DNA of 64,000 nucleotides from positions 1 to 64,000 of the forward strand of contig NZ_JAHRGM010000056.1 in the NCBI RefSeq assembly GCF_019097845.1, read 5' to 3'. Under the pieces are notes generated by a model. It saw nothing but the letters and a program-made list of their open reading frames with translations. It was not told the origin of the DNA and made no database searches. Source of the stretch: Sphingobium sp. AS12 (GTDB lineage: Bacteria > Pseudomonadota > Alphaproteobacteria > Sphingomonadales > Sphingomonadaceae). Within the stretch, counting starts at the first letter, position 1. Each line of letters opens with the position of its first letter. A program made the position numbers and the translations under genes. Below, piece by piece: positions 42,339-51,991 of this stretch.

Positions 42339-43925
42339 ATGAGACCCTTCTCCCAACTTCTCGACGCCCTGGTCTATACCCGCTCCCGCAACGGCAAACT
42401 CGCGCTGATCGCCGCCTATCTCCGCGCCGCGCCGGACCCGGATCGCGGCTGGGCGCTGGCTGCGCTCACCGGCAATCTGGACCTCAAGGCGGTCAAATCC
42501 TCCGCCATTGGTGAGATGATCCGCGCCCGCGTCGATCCTGTTCTCTACGAAATGAGCCGCGATTATGTCGGCGACCTTGCCGAAACCGTCGCCCTGCTCT
42601 GGCCCCCGCCGCCGGGCGAACCGCCCGATCTGGACGATGGCACGCTGACGCTCGCGACCGTGGTCGATCGCCTCCACGCCACCAGCCGCGCCGCCGCGCC
42701 CGATGCCCTTGCACAGATGATGGACCAACTCGACGCCTCTGGCCGATTCGCCCTGCTCAAACTCGCCACCGGTGGGCTTCGCGTCGGCATCTCCGCCCGC
42801 TTGGCCAAGACCGGCTTCGCGCAGGCATTTGGCCTCGACGTCGATGATGTCGAACAGGTCTGGCACGCCCTCTCCCCACCCTACACCGCCCTGTTCGACT
42901 GGGCCGAAGGCCGTGCCGCCCGCCCTGATCCGGCCGGCACGCCCTTTTTCCGCCCCTTCATGCTCGCCCACCCGCTCGAAGCCGACAGCGTGGACTTGGC
43001 GGATTATGCCGCCGAATGGAAATGGGACGGCATCCGCATCCAGATCGTCGGGACGGGGAGCGAAACCCGCCTCTACAGCCGTGCAGGCGACGATATCTCC
43101 GCCAGCTTCCCCGAAATCGCCGCCGCCTTCACCGGCCATGCCGTGCTGGATGGCGAGTTACTGGTGCGCGGCGAGTTTCAGGGTGGAGAGGCGGCAGCCA
43201 GCTTCAACGCCCTGCAGCAACGGCTCGGTCGCAAGCTGGTCAGCGCCAGGATGCAGACCGACTACCCCGCCTTCGTCCGCCTCTACGACCTGCTGCTCGA
43301 AGGCGACGAAGATTTGCGCGCCCTGCCTTGGGCGCAACGCCGCGCCCGGCTCGAAGCCTATATGCCGCACCTCGATGCCACCCGCTTCGACCTCTCCGCC
43401 ATCATCGACGCCGCCGATTTCGATGCCCTCGCCGATATCCGCGCCGGCGCCCGCGATGCCGCGATCGAGGGCGTCATGCTCAAGCGCCGCGACAGCCCCT
43501 ATGTCGCCGGGCGCAAGGCCGCGCTCTGGTATAAATGGAAACGCGATCCGCTGACTGCCGACTGCGTCATGATGTACGCCCAGCGCGGCCACGGCAAACG
43601 CTCCTCCTTTTATTCGGACTATACGTTCGGCTGCTGGACAGCGGACGGAGAGCTGCACCCCGTGGGCAAGGCCTATAGCGGCTTCACCGACGAGGAGTTG
43701 AAATGGCTCGACCGCTTCGTCCGCCAAAACACGGTCGCCCGCTTCGGCCCGGTGCGGGAGGTGGAAAAGACGCTGGTGCTGGAAGTAGCATTCGACTCCA
43801 TCCACGACAGCAAACGCCACAAATCGGGCCTCGCCATGCGCTTCCCAAGGATCGCCCGTATCCGGCGCGACAAACCGTCGGCGGAGGCGGATACGGTGGA
43901 GGGATTGCGGAAACTGGTCCGCTGA
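42339..43925 (+). CDS. ATP-dependent DNA ligase (with associated exonuclease)
   Basis: 528 residues. The adenylated lysine is K228 in EWKWDGIRIQI. ISARLAKTG in the N-terminal domain, then the nucleotidyltransferase core (RLYSRAGDDI, LDGELLV, RKAALWYKWKRDP) and an OB-fold end (FGPVREVEKTLVLEVAFDSIHDSKRHKSGLAMRFPRIARIRRDKP) are all present. Part of a DNA-repair pair with the upstream nuclease. The essential NAD-dependent ligase would be elsewhere. Confidence 0.92.
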   Translation: MRPFSQLLDALVYTRSRNGKLALIAAYLRAAPDPDRGWALAALTGNLDLKAVKSSAIGEMIRARVDPVLYEMSRDYVGDLAETVALLWPPPPGEPPDLDDGTLTLATVVDRLHATSRAAAPDALAQMMDQLDASGRFALLKLATGGLRVGISARLAKTGFAQAFGLDVDDVEQVWHALSPPYTALFDWAEGRAARPDPAGTPFFRPFMLAHPLEADSVDLADYAAEWKWDGIRIQIVGTGSETRLYSRAGDDISASFPEIAAAFTGHAVLDGELLVRGEFQGGEAAASFNALQQRLGRKLVSARMQTDYPAFVRLYDLLLEGDEDLRALPWAQRRARLEAYMPHLDATRFDLSAIIDAADFDALADIRAGARDAAIEGVMLKRRDSPYVAGRKAALWYKWKRDPLTADCVMMYAQRGHGKRSSFYSDYTFGCWTADGELHPVGKAYSGFTDEELKWLDRFVRQNTVARFGPVREVEKTLVLEVAFDSIHDSKRHKSGLAMRFPRIARIRRDKPSAEADTVEGLRKLVR

Positions 43926-43956
43926 CTATCCTCCATCGCAGAGAGGAACCCACACC

Positions 43957-44304
43957 ATGCCCTATACCGGACACTGCCACTGCGGCGCAGTCACCTTCAC
44001 CGTCGCCACCGACGCGCCGACGCAAGCGATGACCTGCAACTGTTCCCATTGCCATGCCAAGGGGCTGGTCCTGACCTTCGTCCCCGCCGACCAGTTCGCG
44101 CTGGACAGCGGCGCAGACCATCTGACTGACTATCATTTCTACAAGCACGCCATCACGCATCAATTCTGCCGCACCTGCGGCACCCAGCCCTTCGCGCTCG
44201 GCCAGTCCGCCAGCGCACCGATGCGCGCGATCAACCTGCGCTGCGTCCCGTCGATCGACATCGACACGCTGACTATCACGAAGGTCGACGGCGCGAGTTT
44301 CTGA
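43957..44304 (+). CDS. GFA (glutathione-dependent formaldehyde-activating-like) family protein
   Basis: 115 residues with the CENP-V/GFA zinc motifs: GHCHCGAV, CNCSHC and FCRTCG. Proteins of this family bind two zincs; most have no proven reaction. AGAGAGGAA precedes the ATG. Ends before a strong hairpin. Confidence 0.9.
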   Translation: MPYTGHCHCGAVTFTVATDAPTQAMTCNCSHCHAKGLVLTFVPADQFALDSGADHLTDYHFYKHAITHQFCRTCGTQPFALGQSASAPMRAINLRCVPSIDIDTLTITKVDGASF

Positions 44305-44315
44305 CCCGTGAACAA

Positions 44316-44352
44316 ACGGGCCGATGGCAAGGGGGGGAAGCCATCGGCCCGT
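44316..44352. terminator. Bidirectional hairpin between GFA and fasciclin genes
   Basis: ACGGGCCGATGGC (44316-44328) pairs perfectly with GCCATCGGCCCGT (44340-44352). It serves two convergent genes, but there is no clear T-run. Confidence 0.65.
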
Positions 44353-44378
44353 CGGCCATCACATCATTTTGACAGGGA

Positions 44379-44942
44379 TCAGGGCATCAATACCGTGTCG
44401 ATGACGTGGATGACGCCGTTGGACTGATTGACGTCGGCGATGGTGATCTTGGCCGATCCGCCCTTCGCGTCGGTGACATACCAGTCATTGCCCTTCTGCC
44501 ACACGGTCAATGTTTCGCCCTGCGCAGTAGTCAGCACGGCCTTGCCGCCGTTGGCCGCAGCCTTGGCAGCAATGTCGGCAGCGTTCATCTTGCCCGGCAC
44601 GACATGATAGGTCAGCACGCCGGTCAGCGTCGCCTTATTCTCCGGCTTCAGCAGCGTATCCACCGTGCCGGCGGGCAGCTTGGCGAAAGCGGCATTGGTA
44701 GGCGCGAACACGGTGAACGGCCCGGCGCTCTTGAGCGTATCGACCAGACCTGCAGCCTTCACCGCGGCAACCAGCGTGATGTGGTCCTTGGAGTTGACGG
44801 CATTATCGACAATATCCTTGGTGGGATACATGGCCGCGCCGCCAACCATCGGGTTCTTGGCCATTTGCGCCTGAGCGATCCCGCCACCGCTGGCCGTCAA
44901 TATCATGCTGGCGAGGGCGATCGTCATGGGAGAAAATTTCAT
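44379..44942 (-). CDS. Secreted fasciclin-domain protein
   Basis: 187 residues from the ATG at 44942. Signal peptide MKFSPMTIALASMILTASGGGIAQAQ, then one fasciclin domain: DHITLVAAVKAAGLVDTLKSAGPFTVFAPTNAAFAKLP, and the H-box TGVLTYHVVPGKM near the middle. Exported, with a probable adhesion or matrix role. Confidence 0.9.
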   Translation of the reverse strand: MKFSPMTIALASMILTASGGGIAQAQMAKNPMVGGAAMYPTKDIVDNAVNSKDHITLVAAVKAAGLVDTLKSAGPFTVFAPTNAAFAKLPAGTVDTLLKPENKATLTGVLTYHVVPGKMNAADIAAKAAANGGKAVLTTAQGETLTVWQKGNDWYVTDAKGGSAKITIADVNQSNGVIHVIDTVLMP

Positions 44943-45145
44943 TGGGGGGCATCCTTCCAATATCTTGGCATCCCAAGACTGTCAGGATGCGCCGCAGATA
45001 CGCCTGAGGCGGGCTGATGGATGCAGGCATGACCTAAAGGACATGGGCGAAGACAAGGCAATTGCACTGCGTCTTTGCGCTGTCATCCCAAGCCCCTATA
45101 TGGGCGCTTTCGCGGGACGCCCGCGCACAGCATATGGAGACGAGA

Positions 45146-46351
45146 TTGAGCAAGGTTCTGGTCATCGGCGCGGGCGGCGTCGGGTCGGTCGCGGTGCATA
45201 AGATGGCGATGAACAGCGATATATTCTCGCACATCACCCTCGCCAGCCGCCGCATCGTCAGCTGCGAGAAGGTTGCCGAATCAGTCCTCGCTCGCACCGG
45301 CGTGACCATCGACGTGGCGCAGGTGGATGCCGACGATGTCGCGGCCACCATCGCCCTGATCGAGAAGGTCCAGCCAAAGCTGGTCGTCAATCTGGCCCTG
45401 CCCTATCAGGATCTCAACATCATGGACGCCTGTCTGGCGACCAAAACCGATTATCTCGACACCGCCAATTACGAACCGCGCGACACGCCCAAATTCGAAT
45501 ATGGCTGGCAGTGGGCCTATCAGGATCGTTTCAAGGAAGCGGGCATCATGGCGCTGCTCGGCTCCGGCTTCGACCCCGGCGTGACCAGCGTGTTCGCCAG
45601 CTATATCAAGAAGCATCTGCTCGACACGATCGATACGCTCGACATTCTCGATTGCAACGGCGGCGACCATGGCCAGCATTTCGCCACCAATTTCAACCCG
45701 GAAATCAACATCCGCGAAGTGACTGCGCCCTCGCGTCACTGGGAAGGCGGGGAGTGGGTCGAAGGCCCGGCGCTCAGCCACAAGCAGAGCTTCGACTTCG
45801 ATCAGGTTGGCCCCAAGAACATGTACCTCATGTATCATGAGGAACTGGAAAGCCTTGCCAAATTCTATCCCGAAATCAAACGCATCCGTTTCTGGATGAC
45901 GTTCGGCGAAGCTTATTTGAAGCATCTGGAAGTCCTTCAGAATGTCGGCATGACCCGGATCGATCCGGTCATCTATGAGGGCAAGGAGATCATCCCGCTC
46001 CAGTTCCTCAAGGCCGTGCTGCCCGAACCGTCGAGCCTGGGTTCGACGACAAAGGGCAAGACCAATATCGGCGACATCGCCACCGGCACCAAGGATGGCG
46101 TGCAGAAAACCGTCTATGTCCTCAACATCTGCGATCATGAGGATGCCTATGCCGAAACCGGCAATCAGGCGGTCAGCTACACCACCGGCGTCCCCGCCAT
46201 GATCGGCGCGGCCATGATGCTGACCGGCGCATGGAAAGGCGAAGGCGTGTTCAACATCGAACAGTTTGATCCCGATCCCTTCATGGACATGCTCAACAAG
46301 CATGGGCTTCCGTGGCAGGTAAAGGAACTGGACGCCCCGCTGGCGTTCTGA
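45146..46351 (+). CDS. Carboxynorspermidine/carboxyspermidine dehydrogenase
   Basis: Saccharopine-dehydrogenase-like NADPH enzyme joining aspartate semialdehyde to a diamine. 401 residues from the TTG at 45146, which has GGAGACGAG at the right distance (the ATG at 45134 has no site). Rossmann motif SKVLVIGAGGVGSVAVHKMA. The neighbouring decarboxylases (nspC at 46456, ODC-type at 47779) show the route: ornithine or lysine to diamine, to carboxyspermidine, to spermidine. Confidence 0.9.
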   Translation: MSKVLVIGAGGVGSVAVHKMAMNSDIFSHITLASRRIVSCEKVAESVLARTGVTIDVAQVDADDVAATIALIEKVQPKLVVNLALPYQDLNIMDACLATKTDYLDTANYEPRDTPKFEYGWQWAYQDRFKEAGIMALLGSGFDPGVTSVFASYIKKHLLDTIDTLDILDCNGGDHGQHFATNFNPEINIREVTAPSRHWEGGEWVEGPALSHKQSFDFDQVGPKNMYLMYHEELESLAKFYPEIKRIRFWMTFGEAYLKHLEVLQNVGMTRIDPVIYEGKEIIPLQFLKAVLPEPSSLGSTTKGKTNIGDIATGTKDGVQKTVYVLNICDHEDAYAETGNQAVSYTTGVPAMIGAAMMLTGAWKGEGVFNIEQFDPDPFMDMLNKHGLPWQVKELDAPLAF

Positions 46352-46362
46352 CACCCCGTCAT

Positions 46363-46434
46363 CCCAGCGAACGCTGGGATCGCCCTTTTCTGTTGCGCCA
46401 CAAAGAAGTGAGACCCCAGCCTTCGCTGGGGTGA
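46363..46434. repeat. Dispersed intergenic repeat with two hairpins
   Basis: GTCATCCCAGCGAACGCTGG... and ACCCCAGCCTTCGCTGGGGT form adjacent hairpins in the 104-nt gap between the dehydrogenase and nspC. This pattern is a well-known intergenic repeat in alphaproteobacteria. Confidence 0.6.
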
Positions 46435-46455
46435 CGATGTGGCGGAGGATGTTTC

Positions 46456-47628
46456 ATGGAAACCAAAGCCGGCGATCCCGCCGCCTTCGCGCATTTCGAC
46501 CTGTATCGCGTCCCATCCCCCGCCTTCGTGGTGGATGAGGCCGCGATCCGGCGCAACCTTGCCATCCTCGCCGACGTCCGCGATCGCGCGGGCATCAAGG
46601 TGTTGGGGGCGCTCAAGGCCTTTTCCATGTGGTCGCTGGGCAGCGTCGTGGGCGAATATCTGGACGGCGTCTGCGCGTCGGGCCTCTACGAAGCGCGCCT
46701 TGGCCGCGAGGAGTATCAGGGCGAAGTCGCGACCTATTGCGCCGCCTACAAGCCCGCAGACCTCGCCGAAATCCTGAAAATCTCCGACCATGTCATCTTC
46801 AACAGCCCCGGCCAGATCGCCCGTTTCAAACCGCAGATCGACGCCGCCCGCGCCGCCGGGCACAGCTTCGACATCGGCCTGCGCATCAACCCGCAAAACC
46901 CCGAAGGTGAAGTCGCCAAATATGACCCGTCCCAGCCGCACAGCCGCCTGGGCTTCCCGGTCAGCCAGCTGACGCCCGATCATCTGACTGGTGTGGACGG
47001 CATCCATTTCCACAATCTGTGCGAACAGGATCTTGGCCCCCTCGAACGCACCTGGGCGGCGGTCGAGCCGCATATCCTCCCGCACATCGCCAGCCTCAAA
47101 TGGCTCAACTTCGGCGGCGGCCATCACATCACCCGCGCCGATTACCAGCGCGACGACCTCATCGCCTTCCTCCAGGGCGTCAAGGCGCAGACCGGCCTCA
47201 CCCTCTATCTGGAACCGGGCGAAGCGATGGCGCTCGACGCGGGCATCCTTGTCGGCGAGATACTCGACGTCATCGACAATGGCATGGAAGTCGCCATCAC
47301 CGATATCTCCGCGACCTGCCACATGCCCGACGTGATCGAGGCGCCCTATCGCCCCGCGATGCTCCATGAGCGCTCTGACGGCCCCCTGACGCGCCTTGGC
47401 GGACCGTCCTGCCTGGCAGGCGACATTATCGGCGACTATCGAATCCCCGGCGGCGCGGAACCGGGCGCGCGCATCGCCTTCCTTGATCAGGCGCATTACT
47501 CGATGGTCAAGACCAACACCTTCAACGGCGTCCCCCTGCCCGCCATCTGGCTCTGGGACTCAACCACCGACAAACTCAGGGAAATTCGCGCCTTTTCCTA
47601 TCAGGATTTCAAGGCTCGCCTCTCCTGA
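46456..47628 (+). CDS. nspC: Carboxynorspermidine decarboxylase
   Basis: PLP enzyme of the alanine-racemase fold that decarboxylates carboxy(nor)spermidine. 390 residues. The PLP lysine is K54 in GALKAFSMWS. Further motifs are HFHNLCEQ, NFGGGHHITRADY, YLEPGEAM and ISATCHMPDVIE. It follows the dehydrogenase gene on the same strand, so both steps are together. Confidence 0.93.
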   Translation: METKAGDPAAFAHFDLYRVPSPAFVVDEAAIRRNLAILADVRDRAGIKVLGALKAFSMWSLGSVVGEYLDGVCASGLYEARLGREEYQGEVATYCAAYKPADLAEILKISDHVIFNSPGQIARFKPQIDAARAAGHSFDIGLRINPQNPEGEVAKYDPSQPHSRLGFPVSQLTPDHLTGVDGIHFHNLCEQDLGPLERTWAAVEPHILPHIASLKWLNFGGGHHITRADYQRDDLIAFLQGVKAQTGLTLYLEPGEAMALDAGILVGEILDVIDNGMEVAITDISATCHMPDVIEAPYRPAMLHERSDGPLTRLGGPSCLAGDIIGDYRIPGGAEPGARIAFLDQAHYSMVKTNTFNGVPLPAIWLWDSTTDKLREIRAFSYQDFKARLS

Positions 47629-47639
47629 GCCACGCTTCA

Positions 47640-47778
47640 TGGCCCCTCGCGCAACAAAATTTACACATGCGCTTTACAGGGGGGACCCCTACGCATATAG
47701 CGACCGTCCGCTGCCCCATGGGACTTCCACCGCAAGGCAGCTTTTTATGCCCATGAACGACACTGGAGGTCCCTTGAA
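47640..47778 (+). promoter_or_regulatory. Leader upstream of the decarboxylase, speF-motif-like
   Basis: About 140 nt without a gene. It holds CTGCCCCATGGGA, a pairing GCTGCC...GGCAGC (about 47710-47742) with a following T-run, and a second ATG-rich part just before the ribosome site GGAGG. The alphaproteobacterial speF RNA motif occurs upstream of ornithine decarboxylase, and this looks similar from memory. A covariance search would be needed to confirm it. Confidence 0.45.
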
Positions 47779-48969
47779 TTGCACAAGCATCCTAGCGCGC
47801 TGGGGGTAGCGACCACCCTCACACCGGCAGCACCGGTAACGCTGATTCGCCCGCAGGCTGCGGCCCGCGCTGCCCGATTCTTCGTGGAGAAGTTTCCGGG
47901 GCGCTCGCTTTATGCTGTAAAGGCTAATCCCTCGCCCGATTTGCTTCGGACGTTGTGGGACAGCGGTATCTCGCACTTTGACGTTGCTTCCATCGCGGAA
48001 GTGCGCCTTGTCGCGGAAACGCTGCCGGACGCGAAGCTTTGCTTCATGCATCCGGTCAAGGCTGAAGAAGCCATTGCTGAAGCCTATGCCGTCCATGGCG
48101 TGCGCACCTTCTCGCTCGACACGATCGACGAGTTGGAAAAGATCATGCGCGCCACCAATGATGCGACCGATCTGGAACTGTGCGTCCGCCTGCGCGTGTC
48201 GTCGGAACATAGCGAACTGTCCCTCGCGTCGAAATTCGGCGCGGAACTGGGCGAAACCCGCGAATTGCTGATGGCCACCCGCCAGGCCGCCGATGCCCTT
48301 GGCATCTGCTTCCATGTCGGCAGCCAAGCGATGTCACCACAGGCCTATAGCGACGCGATCGAGCGGGTCCGCGCGGCGATCGTCGATGCGGCGGTCACGG
48401 TCGACATCATCGATGTCGGCGGCGGCTTCCCGTCGGTCTATCCGGGCATGGAGCCGGTTGCGCTCGAAAATTATTTCGACGCGATCCATCGCGGCTTTGA
48501 AAGCCTGCCGGTCAGCTATTCGTCCGAGCTCTGGTGCGAACCCGGCCGGGCGCTGTCCGCCGAATATAGCTCCATCATCGTCCGGGTAGAGCGCCGTCGC
48601 GGCACCGAACTCTACATCAACGATGGTGCCTATGGCGCCCTGTTCGATGCGGCGCATATCGGCTGGCGTTTCCCCGTCGTGCTGCTGCGCGACGAGGAAA
48701 GCGACGCGGCGATGACCGGCTTCTCCTTCTATGGTCCGACCTGCGACGATATGGACCATATGGTCGGCCCGTTCATGCTGCCCGACGATGTCGCCACCGG
48801 CGACTATATCGAAATCGGGATGCTGGGTGCCTATGGCTGCGCCATGCGCACCGGCTTTAACGGCTTCACCGCGGAAACCGTGGTCGAGGTAGCGGATGAG
48901 CCGATGGCCAGCCTCTACGCCGAACCCGCGCCCGCCCGCCGTCGCGCGACTGTCATCAAGCTGGGCTAA
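47779..48969 (+). CDS. Ornithine/lysine decarboxylase, fold-III PLP type
   Basis: 396 residues. TTG start with GGAGG about 9 nt upstream. The PLP lysine is K48 in SLYAVKANPSP. HVGSQAMSPQAY, IIDVGGGFPSVYPG, WCEPGRALS and the second-site YGPTCDDMDHM (catalytic cysteine) are as in eukaryotic-type ornithine decarboxylases. It supplies putrescine or cadaverine to the spermidine pathway in the preceding genes. Confidence 0.9.
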   Translation: MHKHPSALGVATTLTPAAPVTLIRPQAAARAARFFVEKFPGRSLYAVKANPSPDLLRTLWDSGISHFDVASIAEVRLVAETLPDAKLCFMHPVKAEEAIAEAYAVHGVRTFSLDTIDELEKIMRATNDATDLELCVRLRVSSEHSELSLASKFGAELGETRELLMATRQAADALGICFHVGSQAMSPQAYSDAIERVRAAIVDAAVTVDIIDVGGGFPSVYPGMEPVALENYFDAIHRGFESLPVSYSSELWCEPGRALSAEYSSIIVRVERRRGTELYINDGAYGALFDAAHIGWRFPVVLLRDEESDAAMTGFSFYGPTCDDMDHMVGPFMLPDDVATGDYIEIGMLGAYGCAMRTGFNGFTAETVVEVADEPMASLYAEPAPARRRATVIKLG

Positions 48970-48999
48970 AAGGCTCAAGCTCCCCTTTGGAGAGGGTGC

Positions 49000-49040
49000 C
49001 TGTCCCTCGCTGCGTCCCCCCGCAGCGAGGGACAGTTTTT
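49000..49040. terminator. Strong bidirectional terminator
   Basis: CTGTCCCTCGCTGCG (49000-49014) pairs perfectly with CGCAGCGAGGGACAG (49021-49035), followed by TTTTT. It lies between convergent genes ending at 48969 and 49039. Confidence 0.92.
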
Positions 49041-50244
49041 ATCGGCGGAATATCCCCACCATCTCGACATGGGTGGACCAGCGAAACTGGCCGACCGGGC
49101 GCACCTGATCCAGCCTATATCCGCCCGCCAGCAAATGCACGGCATCCCGCGCGAAACTCGCCGGATTGCAAGACACATAGGCGATCACCGGCACGTTCGA
49201 CTGCGCCAGTTGCATCACTTGCTCCCGCGCCCCCGCGCGCGGTGGGTCGATCACCACGGCGGCAAAGCGGTTCAACTCTTCAGGCGTCAGCGGGCGGCGG
49301 AACAGGTCGCGATGATCCGCCACCATCCGCCGCTGCGCCCGCTGTCCCGCCAGCTTGAGCGCCAGCACGACGTCGCGCGCACCCTCCGCCGCATAGACCG
49401 GTCGCCCAGCGCCCAGCGCCAGCGCGAACGTGCCAAGCCCACAGAACAGGTCGGCCACTGCGCCCGTCTCCGGCATGGCGTCCCGCACCATCGCGACCAG
49501 CGCCGCCTCGCCATCGGGCGTGGCTTGCAGGAAGGAGAAGGGCGGGAAGGCCACCGGCACACCACCGAACGTCACCGTCGCCGCCTCCGGCTCCCAGCGC
49601 GTCTGCGGCCCGTCGCCCTCATCGATCGTCAGCCGCGCCAGCCCATGCGTCCGCGCAAAGTCGCCCAGCCCTTCGTCAGCCGCCAGCCCCTCGACCTTCA
49701 CGCCCTCCAGCAGCAGATCGACGCCCTGGTCGATCAGCGACATGCGCACATGCGCCGCCCGCTTGTCCGGCAGGATCAGCCGCAGCAGCCCGCGCAACGG
49801 CGCGAGCAACGCGAACAGGCGCGGGTCCAGCACGTCGCACATCTGAAGATCGATCAGCGTATGACTGCCCGCTTCGGCAAAGCCGATCGTGATCGTCTTG
49901 CCAGCCCGCGCCGCGCGCAGCGACGCCCGCCGCCGCGTCATCGGTGGCGAAATATGCGGCGGCAACACAGTCTGCGCCACGACGCCCTGCCCCGCCAACG
50001 CGCCGACGACGCGCCCGGTGATGAAATCGGCCAGGCTCAACTCGTTCACATGCTGCAATTCGCACCCGCCACAGGTCGGAAAATGCACGCAGGGCGGCGC
50101 GACGCGATGCGGCCCGGCGATGGTCGTGCCATCGGCAAGCAGCCGGTCGCCCGGCGCGGTCAGCGCGGCATGGCGGCCGTCGGCGGTGATGCCATCGCCC
50201 TTGGCGGCGATGCGGATGATGATGTCTGGGTCAGTGTCGGTCAC
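49039..50244 (-). CDS. RlmD/RumA-like RNA (uracil-C5) methyltransferase
   Basis: 401 residues. An N-terminal TRAM-like part and an iron-sulphur cluster motif (C-x-HF-PTCGGCELQH with CDVLDP) lead to a SAM domain: VADLFCGLGTFALALG, VVIDPPRAG and the catalytic-cysteine motif YVSCNPASFARD. It modifies rRNA or tRNA uracil. First overlapping member (4 nt) at the 3' end of the minus-strand run. Confidence 0.9.
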   Translation of the reverse strand: MTDTDPDIIIRIAAKGDGITADGRHAALTAPGDRLLADGTTIAGPHRVAPPCVHFPTCGGCELQHVNELSLADFITGRVVGALAGQGVVAQTVLPPHISPPMTRRRASLRAARAGKTITIGFAEAGSHTLIDLQMCDVLDPRLFALLAPLRGLLRLILPDKRAAHVRMSLIDQGVDLLLEGVKVEGLAADEGLGDFARTHGLARLTIDEGDGPQTRWEPEAATVTFGGVPVAFPPFSFLQATPDGEAALVAMVRDAMPETGAVADLFCGLGTFALALGAGRPVYAAEGARDVVLALKLAGQRAQRRMVADHRDLFRRPLTPEELNRFAAVVIDPPRAGAREQVMQLAQSNVPVIAYVSCNPASFARDAVHLLAGGYRLDQVRPVGQFRWSTHVEMVGIFRR

Positions 50245-51626
50245 AATCGCGCCGCGATAGCCGCTGGCAGCGCAGCAAGCAAATCATCGGCGATAAAAGC
50301 CGCGCCCGCCCGGCGCGCGGCATCGCCATGCAGCCACACAGCCTCGCCCGCCGCGCGAAATGGATCGCGGGTCACCGCCAGCCGCCCGGCGACCAGCCCA
50401 GCCAGCACATCGCCAGTGCCGGCGGTCGATAGCCAGTGCGACCCGCCCGACGCCACCGCCACCTGACCGTCGGGCGCTGCGATCACGCTGTCCGCCCCCT
50501 TGTAGATCACCACCGCGCCGCTGCGCTCCGCCGCCGCCCGCGCCCGGTCGATCTTGCTGCCCGGCAGGTCGCCGAACAGCCGGACAAATTCGCCCTCATG
50601 CGGGGTCAGGATCGCGCAGTCCGGTATCTGATCGACCCCGATCAGGGTCAGCGCATCCGCATCCAGCACCAGCCGATGCCCACAGCCCAACACAGCATCC
50701 AACCGCGATCGCGCCACAGTGTTACGCCCCAGACCCGGCCCGACCAGCACCGCCGCCAGCCGTGCATCGCTCAGCCCATCGCGGAGCGCTTCGACTGTCC
50801 CGGCCTCCTGCGTCACGATGGCATTGGCCCCATGGCGCAGGTCATCCGCCGCAAGCCGTCGCACCATCCCCGCGCCCGATCGCGCCGCCGCCTGCGCCGC
50901 CATCAGGCTTGCCCCGGCCATCGCGCCGCCGACCACGGCAACCAGCCCGCGCGTATATTTATGATCCTCCGCTCCCGGCGCGGTGAGCCTTGGCGACATC
51001 AGCCGGTGAACCCTGTCCGACGCCGGGATGCCAATATCCGCGCAGACCAGCCGGGCGACATGCCCGGCAGCAGGATAGAGCAGATGCGCAGGCTTGAGGG
51101 CCCCCAGCCCGATACAGACGCCAAAATGCGGCACCGCAGACAGTAGCGCCCCGCTGTCCGTATCCACGCCGCTCGGCAGGTCGATGGCATAGCTGCGGCT
51201 GGCAGCGCCGGTCAGGTCGCAAAGCCGCGCCGCCACCATGGGATCAAGCCCCCGCGACAGGCCCGTGCCGAACAGCGCATCGACCAGTTGCGTTGCAGGC
51301 GCAGCATTCGCCACATCTTCGACCGACCCGTCCCACGCCGCCAGCGCCCTGCGACTGGACTTCGTGCCGCTCTCTCCCAGTGCCGCCACCCGCACCGGTA
51401 CGCCCCGCGCCCGCAGTAGCCGGGCTATCACATAACCATCGCCGCCATTATCGCCCGGCCCACACAGGACAAGCGTGTCGCGAAACCCGCCTGCGCGCCA
51501 GATAATCTCCGCCGCCGCCGCGCCTGCCTTTTCCATCAATCCATAATCATCGACACCCGCATCGAACAATGCCTGTTCGGCTGCGTGCATCTGCGCGGCG
51601 GTCAGGATTGGTGTTCCGGCAATCAT
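50241..51626 (-). CDS. nnr: Bifunctional NAD(P)HX epimerase/dehydratase
   Basis: Repairs hydrated NAD(P)H. 461 residues. N-terminal epimerase (YjeF_N) with CGPGDNGGDGYVIARLL, and C-terminal ADP/ATP-dependent dehydratase with HKYTRGLVAVVGG, VGPGLGRN, LDADAL, TPHEGEF and GSHWLSTAGTGDVLAGLVAG. Overlaps both neighbours by 4 nt. Confidence 0.95.
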   Translation of the reverse strand: MIAGTPILTAAQMHAAEQALFDAGVDDYGLMEKAGAAAAEIIWRAGGFRDTLVLCGPGDNGGDGYVIARLLRARGVPVRVAALGESGTKSSRRALAAWDGSVEDVANAAPATQLVDALFGTGLSRGLDPMVAARLCDLTGAASRSYAIDLPSGVDTDSGALLSAVPHFGVCIGLGALKPAHLLYPAAGHVARLVCADIGIPASDRVHRLMSPRLTAPGAEDHKYTRGLVAVVGGAMAGASLMAAQAAARSGAGMVRRLAADDLRHGANAIVTQEAGTVEALRDGLSDARLAAVLVGPGLGRNTVARSRLDAVLGCGHRLVLDADALTLIGVDQIPDCAILTPHEGEFVRLFGDLPGSKIDRARAAAERSGAVVIYKGADSVIAAPDGQVAVASGGSHWLSTAGTGDVLAGLVAGRLAVTRDPFRAAGEAVWLHGDAARRAGAAFIADDLLAALPAAIAARL

Positions 51627-51991
51627 GGCGCCGATCCGGCGACCTTCACGGGCAGGCGATAGCGGTCGCCGCCAATGCGGATTTCGACCAGTCCGGCTTC
51701 GACGATCTGCAACCGCGCCGTCTCCGCGCCATCAGCAGCCTCCAGCCCGCGCCCATCAGCCAGCACCCGGAAGCGGCGGAAACCGCCGTCGGGATGGCGG
51801 ATCGTCAATAGATCGCCCGCCCGCTCGATCAGGCAATCTCGCGCCCAGGCCGCATCCGCGCCAATCGCGCAGTCCGCCTTGCCGTCATCAACTGGCCCCG
51901 TAGCCTGCTCTGGTCGCACCTCATTGCCCAGCTTGCCGCTTTCCCCGCCGCAGGCCGCCAGCAACAGGCATCCCACCAGCAAAAGTCTCAC
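51623..51991 (-). CDS. Small lipoprotein
   Basis: 122 residues from the GTG at 51991, which overlaps the previous stop. Lipobox LLLAACGG near residue 13 gives a lipidated cysteine. The remainder is acidic (KADCAIGADAAWARDCLIER...) with two further cysteines and a beta-rich end. No family recognised. Confidence 0.75.
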   Translation of the reverse strand: MRLLLVGCLLLAACGGESGKLGNEVRPEQATGPVDDGKADCAIGADAAWARDCLIERAGDLLTIRHPDGGFRRFRVLADGRGLEAADGAETARLQIVEAGLVEIRIGGDRYRLPVKVAGSAP

